Assembly: GCF_003667275.1 (NCBI RefSeq)
Contig: NZ_RCNV01000001.1
Location: 620,001 to 684,000 of the forward strand
DNA length: 64,000 nt
Direction of reading: 5' to 3'
Source: Mesonia aquimarina
Lineage (GTDB): Bacteria; Bacteroidota; Bacteroidia; Flavobacteriales; Flavobacteriaceae
Shown in pieces: positions 8,202 to 17,937 of the stretch. Within the stretch, counting starts at the first letter, position 1, and every line of letters starts with the position of its first letter. Position numbers and translations under genes: made by a program. The notes under the pieces were generated by a model. That model was not told the DNA's origin. It did not search any database and worked only from the letters and a program-made list of their open reading frames with translations.

Positions 8202-11200
8202 ATGATTCTCTTCTTCGGAAATCCTTCTCAAACCGTTTACACCGTACAAACTCATCAAAAAATCAGTGCAGAAAATATTGAAAAACTGCAATGGCTTTTT
8301 GGGCATAGTCCGCAAATTCAAGAAACTACATTAAAAGGAGATTTTGTAGGTCCTCGTGCCGCTATGATTACGCCTTGGAGTACCAATGCTGTAGAAATTA
8401 CCCAAAATATGGGAATTGAAGGAATAATCAGAATTGAAGAATTTCACGGCGTAGCTGCTGATTTTTCAGATTTTGACCCGATGCTTTCACAAAAATATCA
8501 CGAAATTCATCAAGATATTTTTGATATTCATATTGAACCGGAAAGCATTAAAGAAATTGATGATATCGCAGCTTACAATCAAAAAGAAGGTTTAGCCCTA
8601 AACGAAGAAGAAGTAAACTATCTAAAAAGTTTAGCTGAAAAATTAGGCAGAAAATTAACCGATTCTGAAGTTTTTGGCTTTTCGCAAGTCAACTCAGAAC
8701 ACTGCCGTCATAAAATTTTCAACGGAACTTTTATAATCGACGGCGAAGAAAAACCGAGTTCACTTTTTAAACTCATCAGAAAAACTTCAGAAGAAAATCC
8801 TAATGAAATCGTTTCCGCTTATAAAGATAATGTTGCCTTTATAAACGGTCCAACGGTGGAGCAATTTGCTCCAAAACGCGCCGATATTCCGGAATATTAT
8901 CAAAATAAAAATTTTGATTCGGTAATTTCGCTTAAAGCAGAAACACACAACTTTCCAACAACCGTAGAACCATTTAACGGTGCTGCAACAGGAAGTGGCG
9001 GAGAAATTCGCGACAGACTTGCAGGTGGAAAAGGTTCTTTACCACTTGCCGGAACTGCCGTTTATATGACTTCTTACAGCCGTTTAGAAGAACGTCCATG
9101 GGAAAAAGCGATGAACGAACGCAAATGGTTGTACCAAACACCAATGGATATTTTAATAAAAGCTTCAAACGGAGCTTCAGATTTTGGTAACAAATTCGGT
9201 CAGCCATTAATCTCAGGTTCTGTGTTAACTTTTGAACACGAAGAAGAAAACCGAGCTTTAGGGTATGATAAAGTAATTATGCTTGCCGGCGGAATTGGTT
9301 ACGGAAAAAAAGATCAAGCATTAAAGGATGTACCTAAAAAAGATGACCAAGTCGTTATTTTAGGAGGAGAAAATTATAGAATTGGGATGGGCGGCGCCGC
9401 GGTGTCTTCAGCAGATACAGGAGAATTTAGCAGCGGAATTGAATTAAACGCTATTCAACGTTCTAACCCGGAAATGCAAAAAAGAGCTGCTAACGCTATT
9501 CGCGGAATGGTAGAAGCTGATGAAAATCCGATTGTTTCTATTCACGATCACGGAGCTGGTGGACATTTAAATTGCTTAAGCGAACTGGTTGAAGAAACCG
9601 GTGGAAAAATCGATCTTGATAAATTACCAATTGGTGATCCTACACTTTCTGCTAAAGAAATAATCGGAAACGAATCGCAAGAGCGAATGGGCTTGGTTAT
9701 CGGTCAAAATCATATAGATACTTTAAAAAAGGTTGCCGATAGGGAACGCTCGCCAATGTATGAAGTTGGTGCAGTGACAGGCGATCATCAATTTACATTT
9801 GAAGGAAGTAAAACAAAACAAAAACCAATGGATTTGGCACTTACCGATATGTTTGGAAGTTCGCCAAAAACCATTATGAATGATAAAACCGTTCAGCGTA
9901 ATTATGTTGAATTAAATTACGATAACGCTAAAATTTACGACTACGTAAATCAATTGCTACAATTAGAAGCTGTTGCTTGTAAAGACTGGTTAACCAACAA
10001 AGTAGACCGTTGCGTTTCGGGGAGAGTTGCTAAACAACAAACCGCTGGTCCGCTTCAACTTCCTTTAAATAATGTTGGCGTAATGGCCTTAGATTATAAA
10101 GGAAAAGAAGGCGTTGCTACTTCTATTGGCCACTCGCCTATTTCAGCTTTAATTGATCCTGTTGCCGGTTCTAAAAATTCGGTTGCAGAATCTTTAACCA
10201 ATCTAATTTGGGCGCCTTTACAAAAAGGTTTAAAGTCGGTTTCGCTTTCTGCAAATTGGATGTGGCCTTGTAATAATGAAGGCGAAGATGCACGTTTATA
10301 TGAAGCGGTAAAAGGCTTATCTGATTTTGCAGTCAACTTAGGCGTAAATGTTCCCACCGGGAAAGATTCGCTTTCGATGAAGCAAAAATATCCTGATAAA
10401 GAAGTGATCGCTCCGGGAACTGTAATTGTTTCGGCTGCCGGAAATTGCAACGAAATAACAAAAGTAGTTGAGCCGGTTTTACAAAAAAATGGCGGTACTA
10501 TTTATTACATCAATTTATCGCAAGATTCGTTTAAGTTAGGAGGTTCTTCCTTTGCGCAAATTTTAAATAAAATTGGTACTGAGGTTCCGACGATTAAAAA
10601 TGATGAAAAATTTGCTTCAGCATTTAATACAATTCAGCAATTAATTAAAGATGATTTAATTGTAGCCGGACACGATGTTGCTTCAGGCGGATTAATCACG
10701 ACGCTTTTAGAAATGTGTTTTGCCGATACAAATTTAGGAGCAGAGTTAGATTTAACGAGTTTAGGAGAAAAAGATTCAGCAAAAGTTTTATTCAATGAAA
10801 ATAGCGGAATTGTTTTTCAAGCAAAAAATGAGTCAGTTGAAAAAATCTTAGCTGAAAATAATATTGAATTTTTCCAAATCGGAAATGTAAATAATGACGA
10901 AAAACTAAGACTAAAAAATCACGATGATACTTTTGAATTTGATATTCCAACGTATCGTGATGCTTGGTATAAAACTTCGTATTTATTAGATCAAAAACAA
11001 AGCGGAAAAGAAAAAGCTGAAGAGCGTTTTACAAACTATAAAAAGCAGCCGCTTCAATTTGATTTCCCTAAAAATTTCACCGGAAAACTTCCACAAATCG
11101 ATAAAAAACAACCGAAAATAAAAGCGGCTATTATTCGTGAAAAAGGTTCTAATTCTGAACGTGAAATGGCGCGCGCTATGCATTTGGCCGGGTTTGACGT

Positions 11201-11861
11201 AAAAGATGTTCATATGACCGATTTAATTAGCGGTCGCGAAACCTTAGAGGATATTCAGTTTATTGCAGCCGTTGGCGGTTTCTCTAATTCAGATGTTTTA
11301 GGAAGTGCTAAAGGTTGGGCTGGTGCATTTTTATACAATGAAAAAGCCAATAATGCTTTAAAGAAATTCTTTGCTCGAAAAGACACGCTTTCATTAGGTG
11401 TTTGCAATGGTTGTCAACTTTTTATTGAATTAGGCCTCATAAATCCTGATCATACTGAAAAGCCAAAAATGTTGCACAACGATTCGCATAAATTTGAATG
11501 TAACTTTACTTCAGTTGAAATTCAAGACAATAATTCCGTAATGCTTTCTAATTTAGCCGGAAGTAAATTAGGGATTTGGGCAGCGCACGGCGAAGGAAAA
11601 TTCAGTTTTCCATATGCGGAAGAAAAATATAATATTGTTGGAAAATATGGATACCAAAATTATCCTGCTAACCCGAATGGATCTGATTTTAACACAGCAA
11701 TACTTACCGATGATTCTGGTAGACATTTAGTAATGATGCCACACTTAGAGCGTTCAACATTTACGTGGAATTGGGCAAATTATCCTAGCGATAGAAATGA
11801 TGAAGTTTCACCTTGGTTGGATGCTTTTGTTAATGCAAAAAAATGGATTGAAAAACATTAA
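8202..11861 (+). CDS. purL: Phosphoribosylformylglycinamidine synthase (large single-chain form)
   Basis: This 1219-residue enzyme carries out the fourth step of purine synthesis, FGAR plus glutamine and ATP to FGAM. It is the long form found in Gammaproteobacteria and Bacteroidota, with the PurS-like, linker, two PurM-like synthetase and glutaminase parts in one chain. The linker has SEVFGFSQVNSEHCRHKIFN. The first synthetase half has LKAETHNFPTTVEPFNGAATG. The C-terminal class I glutaminase has the nucleophile Cys1068 in LGVCNGCQLF, the triad region His1129 in AAHGEGKF, and a final HLERSTFTW block. The length is normal and I see no frameshift. It appears monocistronic between two terminators. 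Confidence 0.97.
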   Translation: MILFFGNPSQTVYTVQTHQKISAENIEKLQWLFGHSPQIQETTLKGDFVGPRAAMITPWSTNAVEITQNMGIEGIIRIEEFHGVAADFSDFDPMLSQKYHEIHQDIFDIHIEPESIKEIDDIAAYNQKEGLALNEEEVNYLKSLAEKLGRKLTDSEVFGFSQVNSEHCRHKIFNGTFIIDGEEKPSSLFKLIRKTSEENPNEIVSAYKDNVAFINGPTVEQFAPKRADIPEYYQNKNFDSVISLKAETHNFPTTVEPFNGAATGSGGEIRDRLAGGKGSLPLAGTAVYMTSYSRLEERPWEKAMNERKWLYQTPMDILIKASNGASDFGNKFGQPLISGSVLTFEHEEENRALGYDKVIMLAGGIGYGKKDQALKDVPKKDDQVVILGGENYRIGMGGAAVSSADTGEFSSGIELNAIQRSNPEMQKRAANAIRGMVEADENPIVSIHDHGAGGHLNCLSELVEETGGKIDLDKLPIGDPTLSAKEIIGNESQERMGLVIGQNHIDTLKKVADRERSPMYEVGAVTGDHQFTFEGSKTKQKPMDLALTDMFGSSPKTIMNDKTVQRNYVELNYDNAKIYDYVNQLLQLEAVACKDWLTNKVDRCVSGRVAKQQTAGPLQLPLNNVGVMALDYKGKEGVATSIGHSPISALIDPVAGSKNSVAESLTNLIWAPLQKGLKSVSLSANWMWPCNNEGEDARLYEAVKGLSDFAVNLGVNVPTGKDSLSMKQKYPDKEVIAPGTVIVSAAGNCNEITKVVEPVLQKNGGTIYYINLSQDSFKLGGSSFAQILNKIGTEVPTIKNDEKFASAFNTIQQLIKDDLIVAGHDVASGGLITTLLEMCFADTNLGAELDLTSLGEKDSAKVLFNENSGIVFQAKNESVEKILAENNIEFFQIGNVNNDEKLRLKNHDDTFEFDIPTYRDAWYKTSYLLDQKQSGKEKAEERFTNYKKQPLQFDFPKNFTGKLPQIDKKQPKIKAAIIREKGSNSEREMARAMHLAGFDVKDVHMTDLISGRETLEDIQFIAAVGGFSNSDVLGSAKGWAGAFLYNEKANNALKKFFARKDTLSLGVCNGCQLFIELGLINPDHTEKPKMLHNDSHKFECNFTSVEIQDNNSVMLSNLAGSKLGIWAAHGEGKFSFPYAEEKYNIVGKYGYQNYPANPNGSDFNTAILTDDSGRHLVMMPHLERSTFTWNWANYPSDRNDEVSPWLDAFVNAKKWIEKH

Positions 11862-11889
11862 TATTTTCAGTTAACATATTGTAAATCTC

Positions 11890-11917
11890 AAAATCCCGAA
11901 TTATTTTCGGGATTTTA
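11890..11917 (+). terminator. Rho-independent terminator after purL
   Basis: AAATCCCGAA/TTCGGGATTT forms a strong stem with a short TTAT-type loop, followed by a T-rich stretch. It begins 29 bases after the purL stop. Confidence 0.8.
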
Positions 11918-11949
11918 TCTTTTATATAAAAATGCAAAGGAAAAAAAAC

Positions 11950-12147
11950 ATGATAAAAATGAATTGGAAACTCCGCATTCTATTTGCAATAGGAGCTGGC
12001 GTTTTTTATACATTATTACTTCTTGTAATTAATTTTTATTCTGAAGAAGGACTTTTTCCGTTAGAAAATTTATTTTTTCAAGGAATTGTTTTTACGCTAT
12101 TTTCCGGAATCAGTTTTCGGTATATCAGAAAAAAATCAAAAGGATAA
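11950..12147 (+). CDS. Small two-helix membrane protein, uncharacterised
   Basis: The product is about 65 residues, with two hydrophobic helices (about residues 8-27 and 41-58) and a basic C-terminal tail, RYIRKKSKG. I chose the ATG at 11950 over the in-frame ATG at 11932 because AAGGA at 11937-11941 is spaced well for it and the next residues MIKMNWKLRIL lead straight into the first helix. Such tiny inner-membrane proteins are common in Flavobacteriaceae and have no assigned function. It lies downstream of the purL terminator and upstream of the glycosyltransferase. Confidence 0.55.
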   Translation: MIKMNWKLRILFAIGAGVFYTLLLLVINFYSEEGLFPLENLFFQGIVFTLFSGISFRYIRKKSKG

Positions 12148-12201
12148 TTTTAAGAAAAAACACTTCTGCTTTTCATAAAAATAGCTCTTAAATTCCACAC
12201 T

Positions 12202-12222
12202 AGTGTAGAAATTTTCTACACT
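12202..12222. promoter_or_regulatory. Perfect 10-bp inverted repeat upstream of glycosyltransferase
   Basis: AGTGTAGAAA and TTTCTACACT are exact inverted copies around a single central base, 98 bases before the glycosyltransferase ATG. There is no T-run right after it, so an operator for a dimeric regulator is more likely than a terminator. The regulator is unknown. Confidence 0.45.
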
Positions 12223-12320
12223 TTAAAATTTACCTCCCTTAAAGAAACACTGATTTTAAACACTTTAGCGAATGGCATTAAACTTGGCTTCTATACTAAA
12301 AAATAGAACCAAAAATCGCT

Positions 12321-13727
12321 ATGCAAAAATCACAAATTTCAGAAAAATCGTCTCTTTTAGCTACTATACAAAAGTTTACAACCGCTAAGCCTTTAGTTTT
12401 AGCAGCAACTTTCTTACTGTTGTTTGGAGCAGTTTTTTTAACCTATTTTTTTCATCCTTATTTTGAAGAAATTCAAATCGAACGACTCAATTCTTTTTGG
12501 GGAAATCTACTTGCCATAGCCGGAACAATTATAATAACCGCCAATTTAAGTTTCTTAGGCTATATTTTTATACTTTATTTTAAATATAAAGTTTCCAAGT
12601 CTGTTTCAGATGAAGAATTACCAAGCTGCACCGTAATTGTACCTGCTTATAATGAAGGAAAATTAGTTTATAAAACCCTTATAAGTTTAGCCGAAAGTAA
12701 CTATCCTGATAAAAAAGTTCAACTAATTTCTATAGACGACGGAAGTAAAGACGATACTTGGCAATGGATGCAAAAAGCGAAAAACGAATTAGGAGATCGC
12801 GTAGCAATTTATCAACAGCCAAAAAACAAAGGAAAAAGACACGCGCTTTATCGTGGTTTTCATTTGGCAACCGGTGATGTTTTTATAACAGTAGACAGCG
12901 ATTCTATTGTAAAGAAAAACACCTTACGAAATATGGTTAGCCCATTTGTACTGAATGCAGAATGTGGTGCTGTGGCCGGAAATGTAAAAGTATTAAACAA
13001 TCAAAAAGCGCTAATCCCGCGTATGCTTAATGTGAGTTTTGCTTTTAGTTTTGAGTTTGTTCGTTCTGCGCAAAGTGTTTTAGGGTCTGTTTTATGTACA
13101 CCTGGTGCGCTAGCCGCATACAAAAAAGAAGCTGTTTTAAATTGCTTACCAGAATGGATTAATCAAACATTTAACGGTCAGCCCTCTGATATTGGTGAAG
13201 ATCGCGCAATGACCAATATGATTTTAAAGCAAGGTTATAAAGTATTATTTCAACGCAACGCTTATGTTTACACTAACATTCCCGAACGCTATAAAAACTT
13301 ATACAAAATGTTTATCCGTTGGGAACGTAGCAACATACGTGAAAATATTGCGATGACAAAATTTGCATTTACAAATTTTAGAAAAGGCTCAAAAACAGGA
13401 ACAAGAATTTTACTTTTAAATCAATGGTTTAAAATTTTATTAGCTTACCCACTAATGTTATCCATGCTATTTCTTATTTGTATGTATCCACTTTTATTTT
13501 TAAGTTCATCACTTATAGGAATTTTAATTTTCTCTAGTTTTCAAGCCTTATTTTTCGCTAAAAAACATAGTATCACAGAATCATTTTGGGCTTATCCTTA
13601 TAGCTTGTTTTATACATTCAGTCTTTTCTGGATTACACCTTACGCTATTGCAACAGCTAGCAGAAGTGGATGGTTAACAAGAGAATTGCCGGTAAGCAAA
13701 ATTAAAAAACCACAACAAGTAGCTTAA
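12321..13727 (+). CDS. Membrane glycosyltransferase family 2 (processive, hyaluronan-synthase/NodC-like)
   Basis: This 468-residue protein has two N-terminal hydrophobic helices (about residues 28-48 and 70-92), a GT-A catalytic domain, and further helices at about 375-440. The catalytic motifs are visible: the nucleotide-binding VPAYNEG and DDGSKDD, the metal-binding Asp residues in VDSDS, an acidic GEDRAMT, and an RW pair in MFIRWERSN that corresponds to the QxxRW motif of processive synthases. Such enzymes make and often extrude beta-linked exopolysaccharide such as hyaluronan, chitin oligomers or poly-N-acetylglucosamine. The sugar is not predictable here. No partner genes lie beside it, and the inverted repeat at 12202-12222 may control it. 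Confidence 0.85.
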   Translation: MQKSQISEKSSLLATIQKFTTAKPLVLAATFLLLFGAVFLTYFFHPYFEEIQIERLNSFWGNLLAIAGTIIITANLSFLGYIFILYFKYKVSKSVSDEELPSCTVIVPAYNEGKLVYKTLISLAESNYPDKKVQLISIDDGSKDDTWQWMQKAKNELGDRVAIYQQPKNKGKRHALYRGFHLATGDVFITVDSDSIVKKNTLRNMVSPFVLNAECGAVAGNVKVLNNQKALIPRMLNVSFAFSFEFVRSAQSVLGSVLCTPGALAAYKKEAVLNCLPEWINQTFNGQPSDIGEDRAMTNMILKQGYKVLFQRNAYVYTNIPERYKNLYKMFIRWERSNIRENIAMTKFAFTNFRKGSKTGTRILLLNQWFKILLAYPLMLSMLFLICMYPLLFLSSSLIGILIFSSFQALFFAKKHSITESFWAYPYSLFYTFSLFWITPYAIATASRSGWLTRELPVSKIKKPQQVA

Positions 13728-13820
13728 CAAATTTAGATTTATAAATTAAGCAACAATTCAACTGAATGATAGTCAATTAGCTATTTTTTTACATGTTTTT
13801 TTAAAAATTTAATACAAAAT

Positions 13821-13862
13821 GAGCAGTTATTTTTATATTTTGCAGTGCAATAAATACTGCTC
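13821..13862. promoter_or_regulatory. Inverted repeat bracketing the promoter/start region of the acyl-CoA synthetase
   Basis: GAGCAGTTATTT at 13821-13832 and AAATACTGCTC at 13852-13862 are inverted copies that differ by one inserted T. The second arm ends two bases before the ATG at 13865. The loop contains TATATTTTG, a near -7 promoter element. Either an operator pair flanking the promoter or an mRNA hairpin that masks the start could result. Confidence 0.4.
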
Positions 13863-13864
13863 TT

Positions 13865-15649
13865 ATGACCGAAGTTAAAAGACTATTTGATTTTCCGCAC
13901 TATCAGTTAGAAAAGTATAACCTAGAAAAAGCATTAGTAACAAAATACGACGGCAATTGGGTTATTACCTCTACAAAGGAATATATTGATAAAGCCAATA
14001 AAATTAGCCGAGCTTTATTAAGATTAGGTGTAAAATCTAAAGATAATATAGCACTAATCTCTACTTCAAATCGTACGGAGTGGAATATTATGGATATTGG
14101 TATATTACAAATTGGTGCTCAAGACGTGCCTATTTATCCCAATATTTCTAAAGAAGAGTATGAATATGTTTTAAATCATAGCGAATCCAAATATTGCTTT
14201 GTTTCAGACCAAGAAGTTTTTGAAAAAGTTGAAGCCATAAAAGATAAAGTACCTAGCTTAAAAGGAGTTTATACTTTTGATCAAATTAAAGATGCAAAAA
14301 ACTGGAAAGAACTTCTAGAGTTAGGGGAAGATGACAGCAACCAACAAGAAGTAGAAAAAATTAAAGATAGTATTTCTGAAGACGATTTAGCAACAATTAT
14401 TTATACTTCAGGAACCACAGGAAAACCAAAAGGGGTTATGCTATCCCACAAAAACATTGTAAGTAACGCTGTTAATAGTACCACACGACTTCCCATTGAC
14501 GAAGGAGAAAATATTGCCCTTAGTTTTTTACCAGTTTGTCATATTTATGAGCGCATGCTTCTTTATCTTTATCAGTACAATGGAATCAGCATTTATTTTG
14601 CTGAGTCAATTGATAAAATAAGTGATAATTTGAAGGAAGTAAGACCTCAGGTAATGTCTGCTGTTCCTCGATTACTAGAAAAAGTCTACGATAAAATTAT
14701 TGCTAAGGGCACTGCTCTTACAGGAATTAAAAAGAAACTTTTTTATTGGGCGGTAGAGTTAGGACTAGAATTTGAACCGTATGGCAGAAATGGCTGGTGG
14801 TACGAAACGAAACTAAAACTTGCAAGAAAACTTATTTTTAGCAAATGGCAAGAAGCATTAGGCGGAAGGTTAGAAGTTATTGTTTCCGGCAGCGCACCTT
14901 TACAACCTAGATTAGCCCGTGTATTTAATGCCGCAGATATTTGTGTGGTAGAAGGTTACGGACTTAGTGAAACATCACCCGTATTGGCAGTAAATGATAT
15001 GCGTGATTATGGCTTTAAAATAGGAACGGTAGGAAAACCGATCCCTGAAACCGAAATTAAGATTGCTGAAGACGGTGAAATTTTAGCCAAGGGTCCACAA
15101 ATAATGATAGGTTACTATAAAGACAAAGAAAAAACAGATGAAGTTTTAGAAAACGGTTATTTTCATACCGGAGATATTGGCGAAATTGATGACGAAGGGT
15201 TTTTAAAAATAACCGATCGTAAAAAAGAAATGTTTAAAACTTCGGGCGGAAAGTATATTGCTCCTCAATTGATAGAGAATGCAATGAAACAATCACGATT
15301 TATCGACCAAATTATGGTAGTTGGAGAAGGTGAAAAAATGCCAGCAGCTTTAATTCAACCTAACTTTGAATTTGTTGAAGATTGGGCAAAACGTAAAAAA
15401 ATTGATGTCGGAAATTCTCAACAAGAATTAGTTGAAAATGATGCTGTCATCAAAAGAATTCAGGAAGAAGTAGATTTTTACAATGAGCGTTTCGGAAAAT
15501 GGGAGCGCGTCAAGAAATTTGAACTTACTCCAGATGTTTGGTCAGTTGATAATGAACTTTTAACACCCACCATGAAAATGAAACGAAAAGTAATTAAAGA
15601 AAAATATAAAGATTTATACAGTCGTATTTATGATAATCATTCTGTATGA
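13865..15649 (+). CDS. Long-chain fatty acid--CoA ligase (AMP-dependent synthetase, FadD-like)
   Basis: This 594-residue ANL-superfamily enzyme activates fatty acids to acyl-CoA through an acyl-adenylate. Motif A3 reads YTSGTTGKPKGVMLSH, motif A5 is GYGLSETSP, and the hinge/A7-A8 region has YFHTGDIGEIDDEGFLKITD. The A10 lysine region lies near TPTMKMKRKVIKEKYKD at the C-terminus. The form resembles the bubblegum/long-chain type common in Bacteroidota. Together with the MarR-HAD/ECH-thiolase-acyl-CoA dehydrogenase genes from 20306 on it makes up a beta-oxidation pathway. Its 3' end exists a second time as a decayed fragment at 19944-20080. A terminator follows at 15668. Confidence 0.92.
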   Translation: MTEVKRLFDFPHYQLEKYNLEKALVTKYDGNWVITSTKEYIDKANKISRALLRLGVKSKDNIALISTSNRTEWNIMDIGILQIGAQDVPIYPNISKEEYEYVLNHSESKYCFVSDQEVFEKVEAIKDKVPSLKGVYTFDQIKDAKNWKELLELGEDDSNQQEVEKIKDSISEDDLATIIYTSGTTGKPKGVMLSHKNIVSNAVNSTTRLPIDEGENIALSFLPVCHIYERMLLYLYQYNGISIYFAESIDKISDNLKEVRPQVMSAVPRLLEKVYDKIIAKGTALTGIKKKLFYWAVELGLEFEPYGRNGWWYETKLKLARKLIFSKWQEALGGRLEVIVSGSAPLQPRLARVFNAADICVVEGYGLSETSPVLAVNDMRDYGFKIGTVGKPIPETEIKIAEDGEILAKGPQIMIGYYKDKEKTDEVLENGYFHTGDIGEIDDEGFLKITDRKKEMFKTSGGKYIAPQLIENAMKQSRFIDQIMVVGEGEKMPAALIQPNFEFVEDWAKRKKIDVGNSQQELVENDAVIKRIQEEVDFYNERFGKWERVKKFELTPDVWSVDNELLTPTMKMKRKVIKEKYKDLYSRIYDNHSV

Positions 15650-15667
15650 TTTTAGTAGATCAAAACA

Positions 15668-15700
15668 AAAAACTCCGAACTTATGAGTTCGGAGTTTTTT
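15668..15700 (+). terminator. Rho-independent terminator after acyl-CoA synthetase
   Basis: AACTCCGAACT/AGTTCGGAGTT encloses a TATG loop, is flanked by A and T runs, and begins 19 bases after the synthetase stop. The A/T symmetry allows it to stop transcription in both directions, which suits the convergent DUF3857 genes. Confidence 0.85.
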
Positions 15701-15777
15701 GTTTAAAATAATTTTAGCTTGAATAAAATTTATGCGTTGCTTGAATAAAAATAAATCAACATAATATAATTCAACTT

Positions 15778-17937
15778 TTATATTTTTTCAAACATAACTT
15801 TCTGGCTATTAAATTTTAATGAAGCATCTAGTACTTCTAATATTTCACCCCAGTTATCGTTAGAGATTTCGGTTTGCTTATAAGTCTTTGTTGCTTGCAA
15901 TGTTAATTTATTATTTTCAATTTTAGCAGAACTTATAAATGAAGCGAATTTATTATCCCTTTTAATATTTAAATTTTCTAAACCAATTACTTTAAACCCT
16001 TTAGGAATATCTACTTGTATTTTACTTTCATAAGTACGAGGAAAGTTCATATAAATGTCCTCTTTCCTTTTTCTATCTTCATCGTCCAAGTCTAATTGCT
16101 TACCATTTAATTTCCCTATTTCAAATATATAGTTTGGGCCTGCTTTTTTAATTAAATCATTCTCAACGATAAATGTATTCTGGAAAATTAATTCATCTTG
16201 ATCGTTTTCTCTTCCTGTATTTAAAACTTCTATGGTATTATCTTTTACTTTAAAATCGAAACTTCTATTTAGATATTTTACAGAATTTTTGTTTCGTTCT
16301 TGTGTTATTTTTTCAACTAAGGCATCGTACTTTTCTTTATGCCTGGCAGATTTCTTTTTCGGTAATCGCTGAAAGTAATCTTGCGTGTTAAAACGCTTAT
16401 GATCTTCGTCAACATAATCAAAGAAATACAAAATATCTTCTTGTTTACCTTCTTTAAAATGACCGGAGTATTTATTTTTAGATTGGATATTTATTTTTGA
16501 AAATTCATTATCAAAGGAAACTTCCATTTCATCTTTTGAATAATTTTGATTTGCTTCTGTACCAGGAATAGTTATTTCATAAATTTCTTTAATTCTTTTT
16601 TTATCCAAATTATAAGGTAATTCGTATGCTTTAGTATTTTCAAAATAAGGTGAATTTAATTCTAATGTTGAAAACATATCAAAGTAAGAGAGATAAATCG
16701 GTTTATCTAAATTAACTTTAATTAGAATTTTAATATCATCTGTCGATAAAATATCATTTATACTTCCTTTATATTTTGGTACGGCAATTATAAACGAAAA
16801 TGGAATATCATTATCGCTCAAGGTTTCTCCAAACGCTTTTAAAAAATGATTTTCATTATTAAAATAACTAAGGTCAGGGTAGTATGCAAAAGGATTAAAG
16901 AGATCTTTTAAATCTAATTCATTAATTACAGACGGTTGTATATACTTAACTTTACGGTGATATCTTAAATAATAATAAGCCTCTTCTACCATCTCTTTTT
17001 GTGATATATCTCTATCTTTAAAATAACGTCTTGGCAGTGTTCCTGAATAATTTCTAAGTTTTCTAAACTTTTCCTTGAAGAAAGTTAGTACTTCTTCTTT
17101 AGTCACTTCATTTTTTATAATTTCTTCATCTTCTGATATAAAATTGAACACATCTTCCTCGTGAGCAGACCTTCTTGCAAAGGTGGTTTGAAATTTATAG
17201 TATGGTAACTTTAAGCGTGGATAAAACCATATTGGAAAATCATTTTTTTCAATTTCTTTAGCTCTTAGCACATAAAGTCTGTCATTTCTTTTTTCGGTTT
17301 GAATTTCTTCAAGTTTTGGAGCACCGTTATAAGAATTAAAATTTATGAAAAAATCATTCTCGGTTTGTAATTTTAAAACATACTCTTTACAAGGATAATA
17401 ATCATTTAAAACTTCCGTATTAAGTTCAAACAAATAGCCTTCTTTCTGCTTAAAAGGCTCCACAATATGGACGTAATAATCTATAATATCGCCAACTTCA
17501 AGTCCAGATATTGCTAATTTATATTCATTCTCCTCCTTTTCTACAGCTTCTTCATCTACCGATATGATTCTTTCTTCTCCAGAAGGTTTTATTACTTTTA
17601 CACCAAGCGTTTTGGTTCCTCTTTTACCAAAATAACCACGATCTACTTTAAACCTTTTATCAAAATTAAATTCAGAAAACTCTTTAACAGAAGCTTGATC
17701 TTGTAGCTTAATTCTTTTATGAATGGATTTTGTATACTTTACGTTTCTACCAAATTTATGATAGTCATAATAATATTCTTGAAATAGAATTACAGCAGAT
17801 TCGTTTTTCCACTTTTCTGGAATTTCTGTATTGCCATTTTGAGATCCATTCCAGTATTTTGAATCAAGTTCTTCATTCTGAGAAAAGCTTATGTAACTAG
17901 TAAAGCAAATGAATAGAATTATTAGATTTTTCATCAT
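15778..17937 (-). CDS. DUF3857-domain secreted protein with degenerate transglutaminase-like domain
   Basis: This 719-residue exported protein has a signal peptide of about 19 residues ending FS-QNEEL. The N-terminal half matches the DUF3857 pattern, with YTKSIHKRIKLQDQASVKEF and an IISVDEEAVEKE region. The middle, where a transglutaminase-like fold is expected (about residues 290-420), lacks the GDC-K catalytic cysteine motif of its neighbour; the corresponding stretch reads YYPDLSYFNNENHFLKAF. It is probably a non-enzymatic partner. Its start overlaps the stop of the upstream DUF3857 gene by four bases (ATGA), so the two are translationally coupled. By eye the pair is more AT-rich than its neighbours. 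Confidence 0.75.
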   Translation of the reverse strand: MMKNLIILFICFTSYISFSQNEELDSKYWNGSQNGNTEIPEKWKNESAVILFQEYYYDYHKFGRNVKYTKSIHKRIKLQDQASVKEFSEFNFDKRFKVDRGYFGKRGTKTLGVKVIKPSGEERIISVDEEAVEKEENEYKLAISGLEVGDIIDYYVHIVEPFKQKEGYLFELNTEVLNDYYPCKEYVLKLQTENDFFINFNSYNGAPKLEEIQTEKRNDRLYVLRAKEIEKNDFPIWFYPRLKLPYYKFQTTFARRSAHEEDVFNFISEDEEIIKNEVTKEEVLTFFKEKFRKLRNYSGTLPRRYFKDRDISQKEMVEEAYYYLRYHRKVKYIQPSVINELDLKDLFNPFAYYPDLSYFNNENHFLKAFGETLSDNDIPFSFIIAVPKYKGSINDILSTDDIKILIKVNLDKPIYLSYFDMFSTLELNSPYFENTKAYELPYNLDKKRIKEIYEITIPGTEANQNYSKDEMEVSFDNEFSKINIQSKNKYSGHFKEGKQEDILYFFDYVDEDHKRFNTQDYFQRLPKKKSARHKEKYDALVEKITQERNKNSVKYLNRSFDFKVKDNTIEVLNTGRENDQDELIFQNTFIVENDLIKKAGPNYIFEIGKLNGKQLDLDDEDRKRKEDIYMNFPRTYESKIQVDIPKGFKVIGLENLNIKRDNKFASFISSAKIENNKLTLQATKTYKQTEISNDNWGEILEVLDASLKFNSQKVMFEKI

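Noticed and set aside
10094-10450. 118-residue minus-strand open frame within purL
   Set aside because: Shadow of a strongly conserved coding region.
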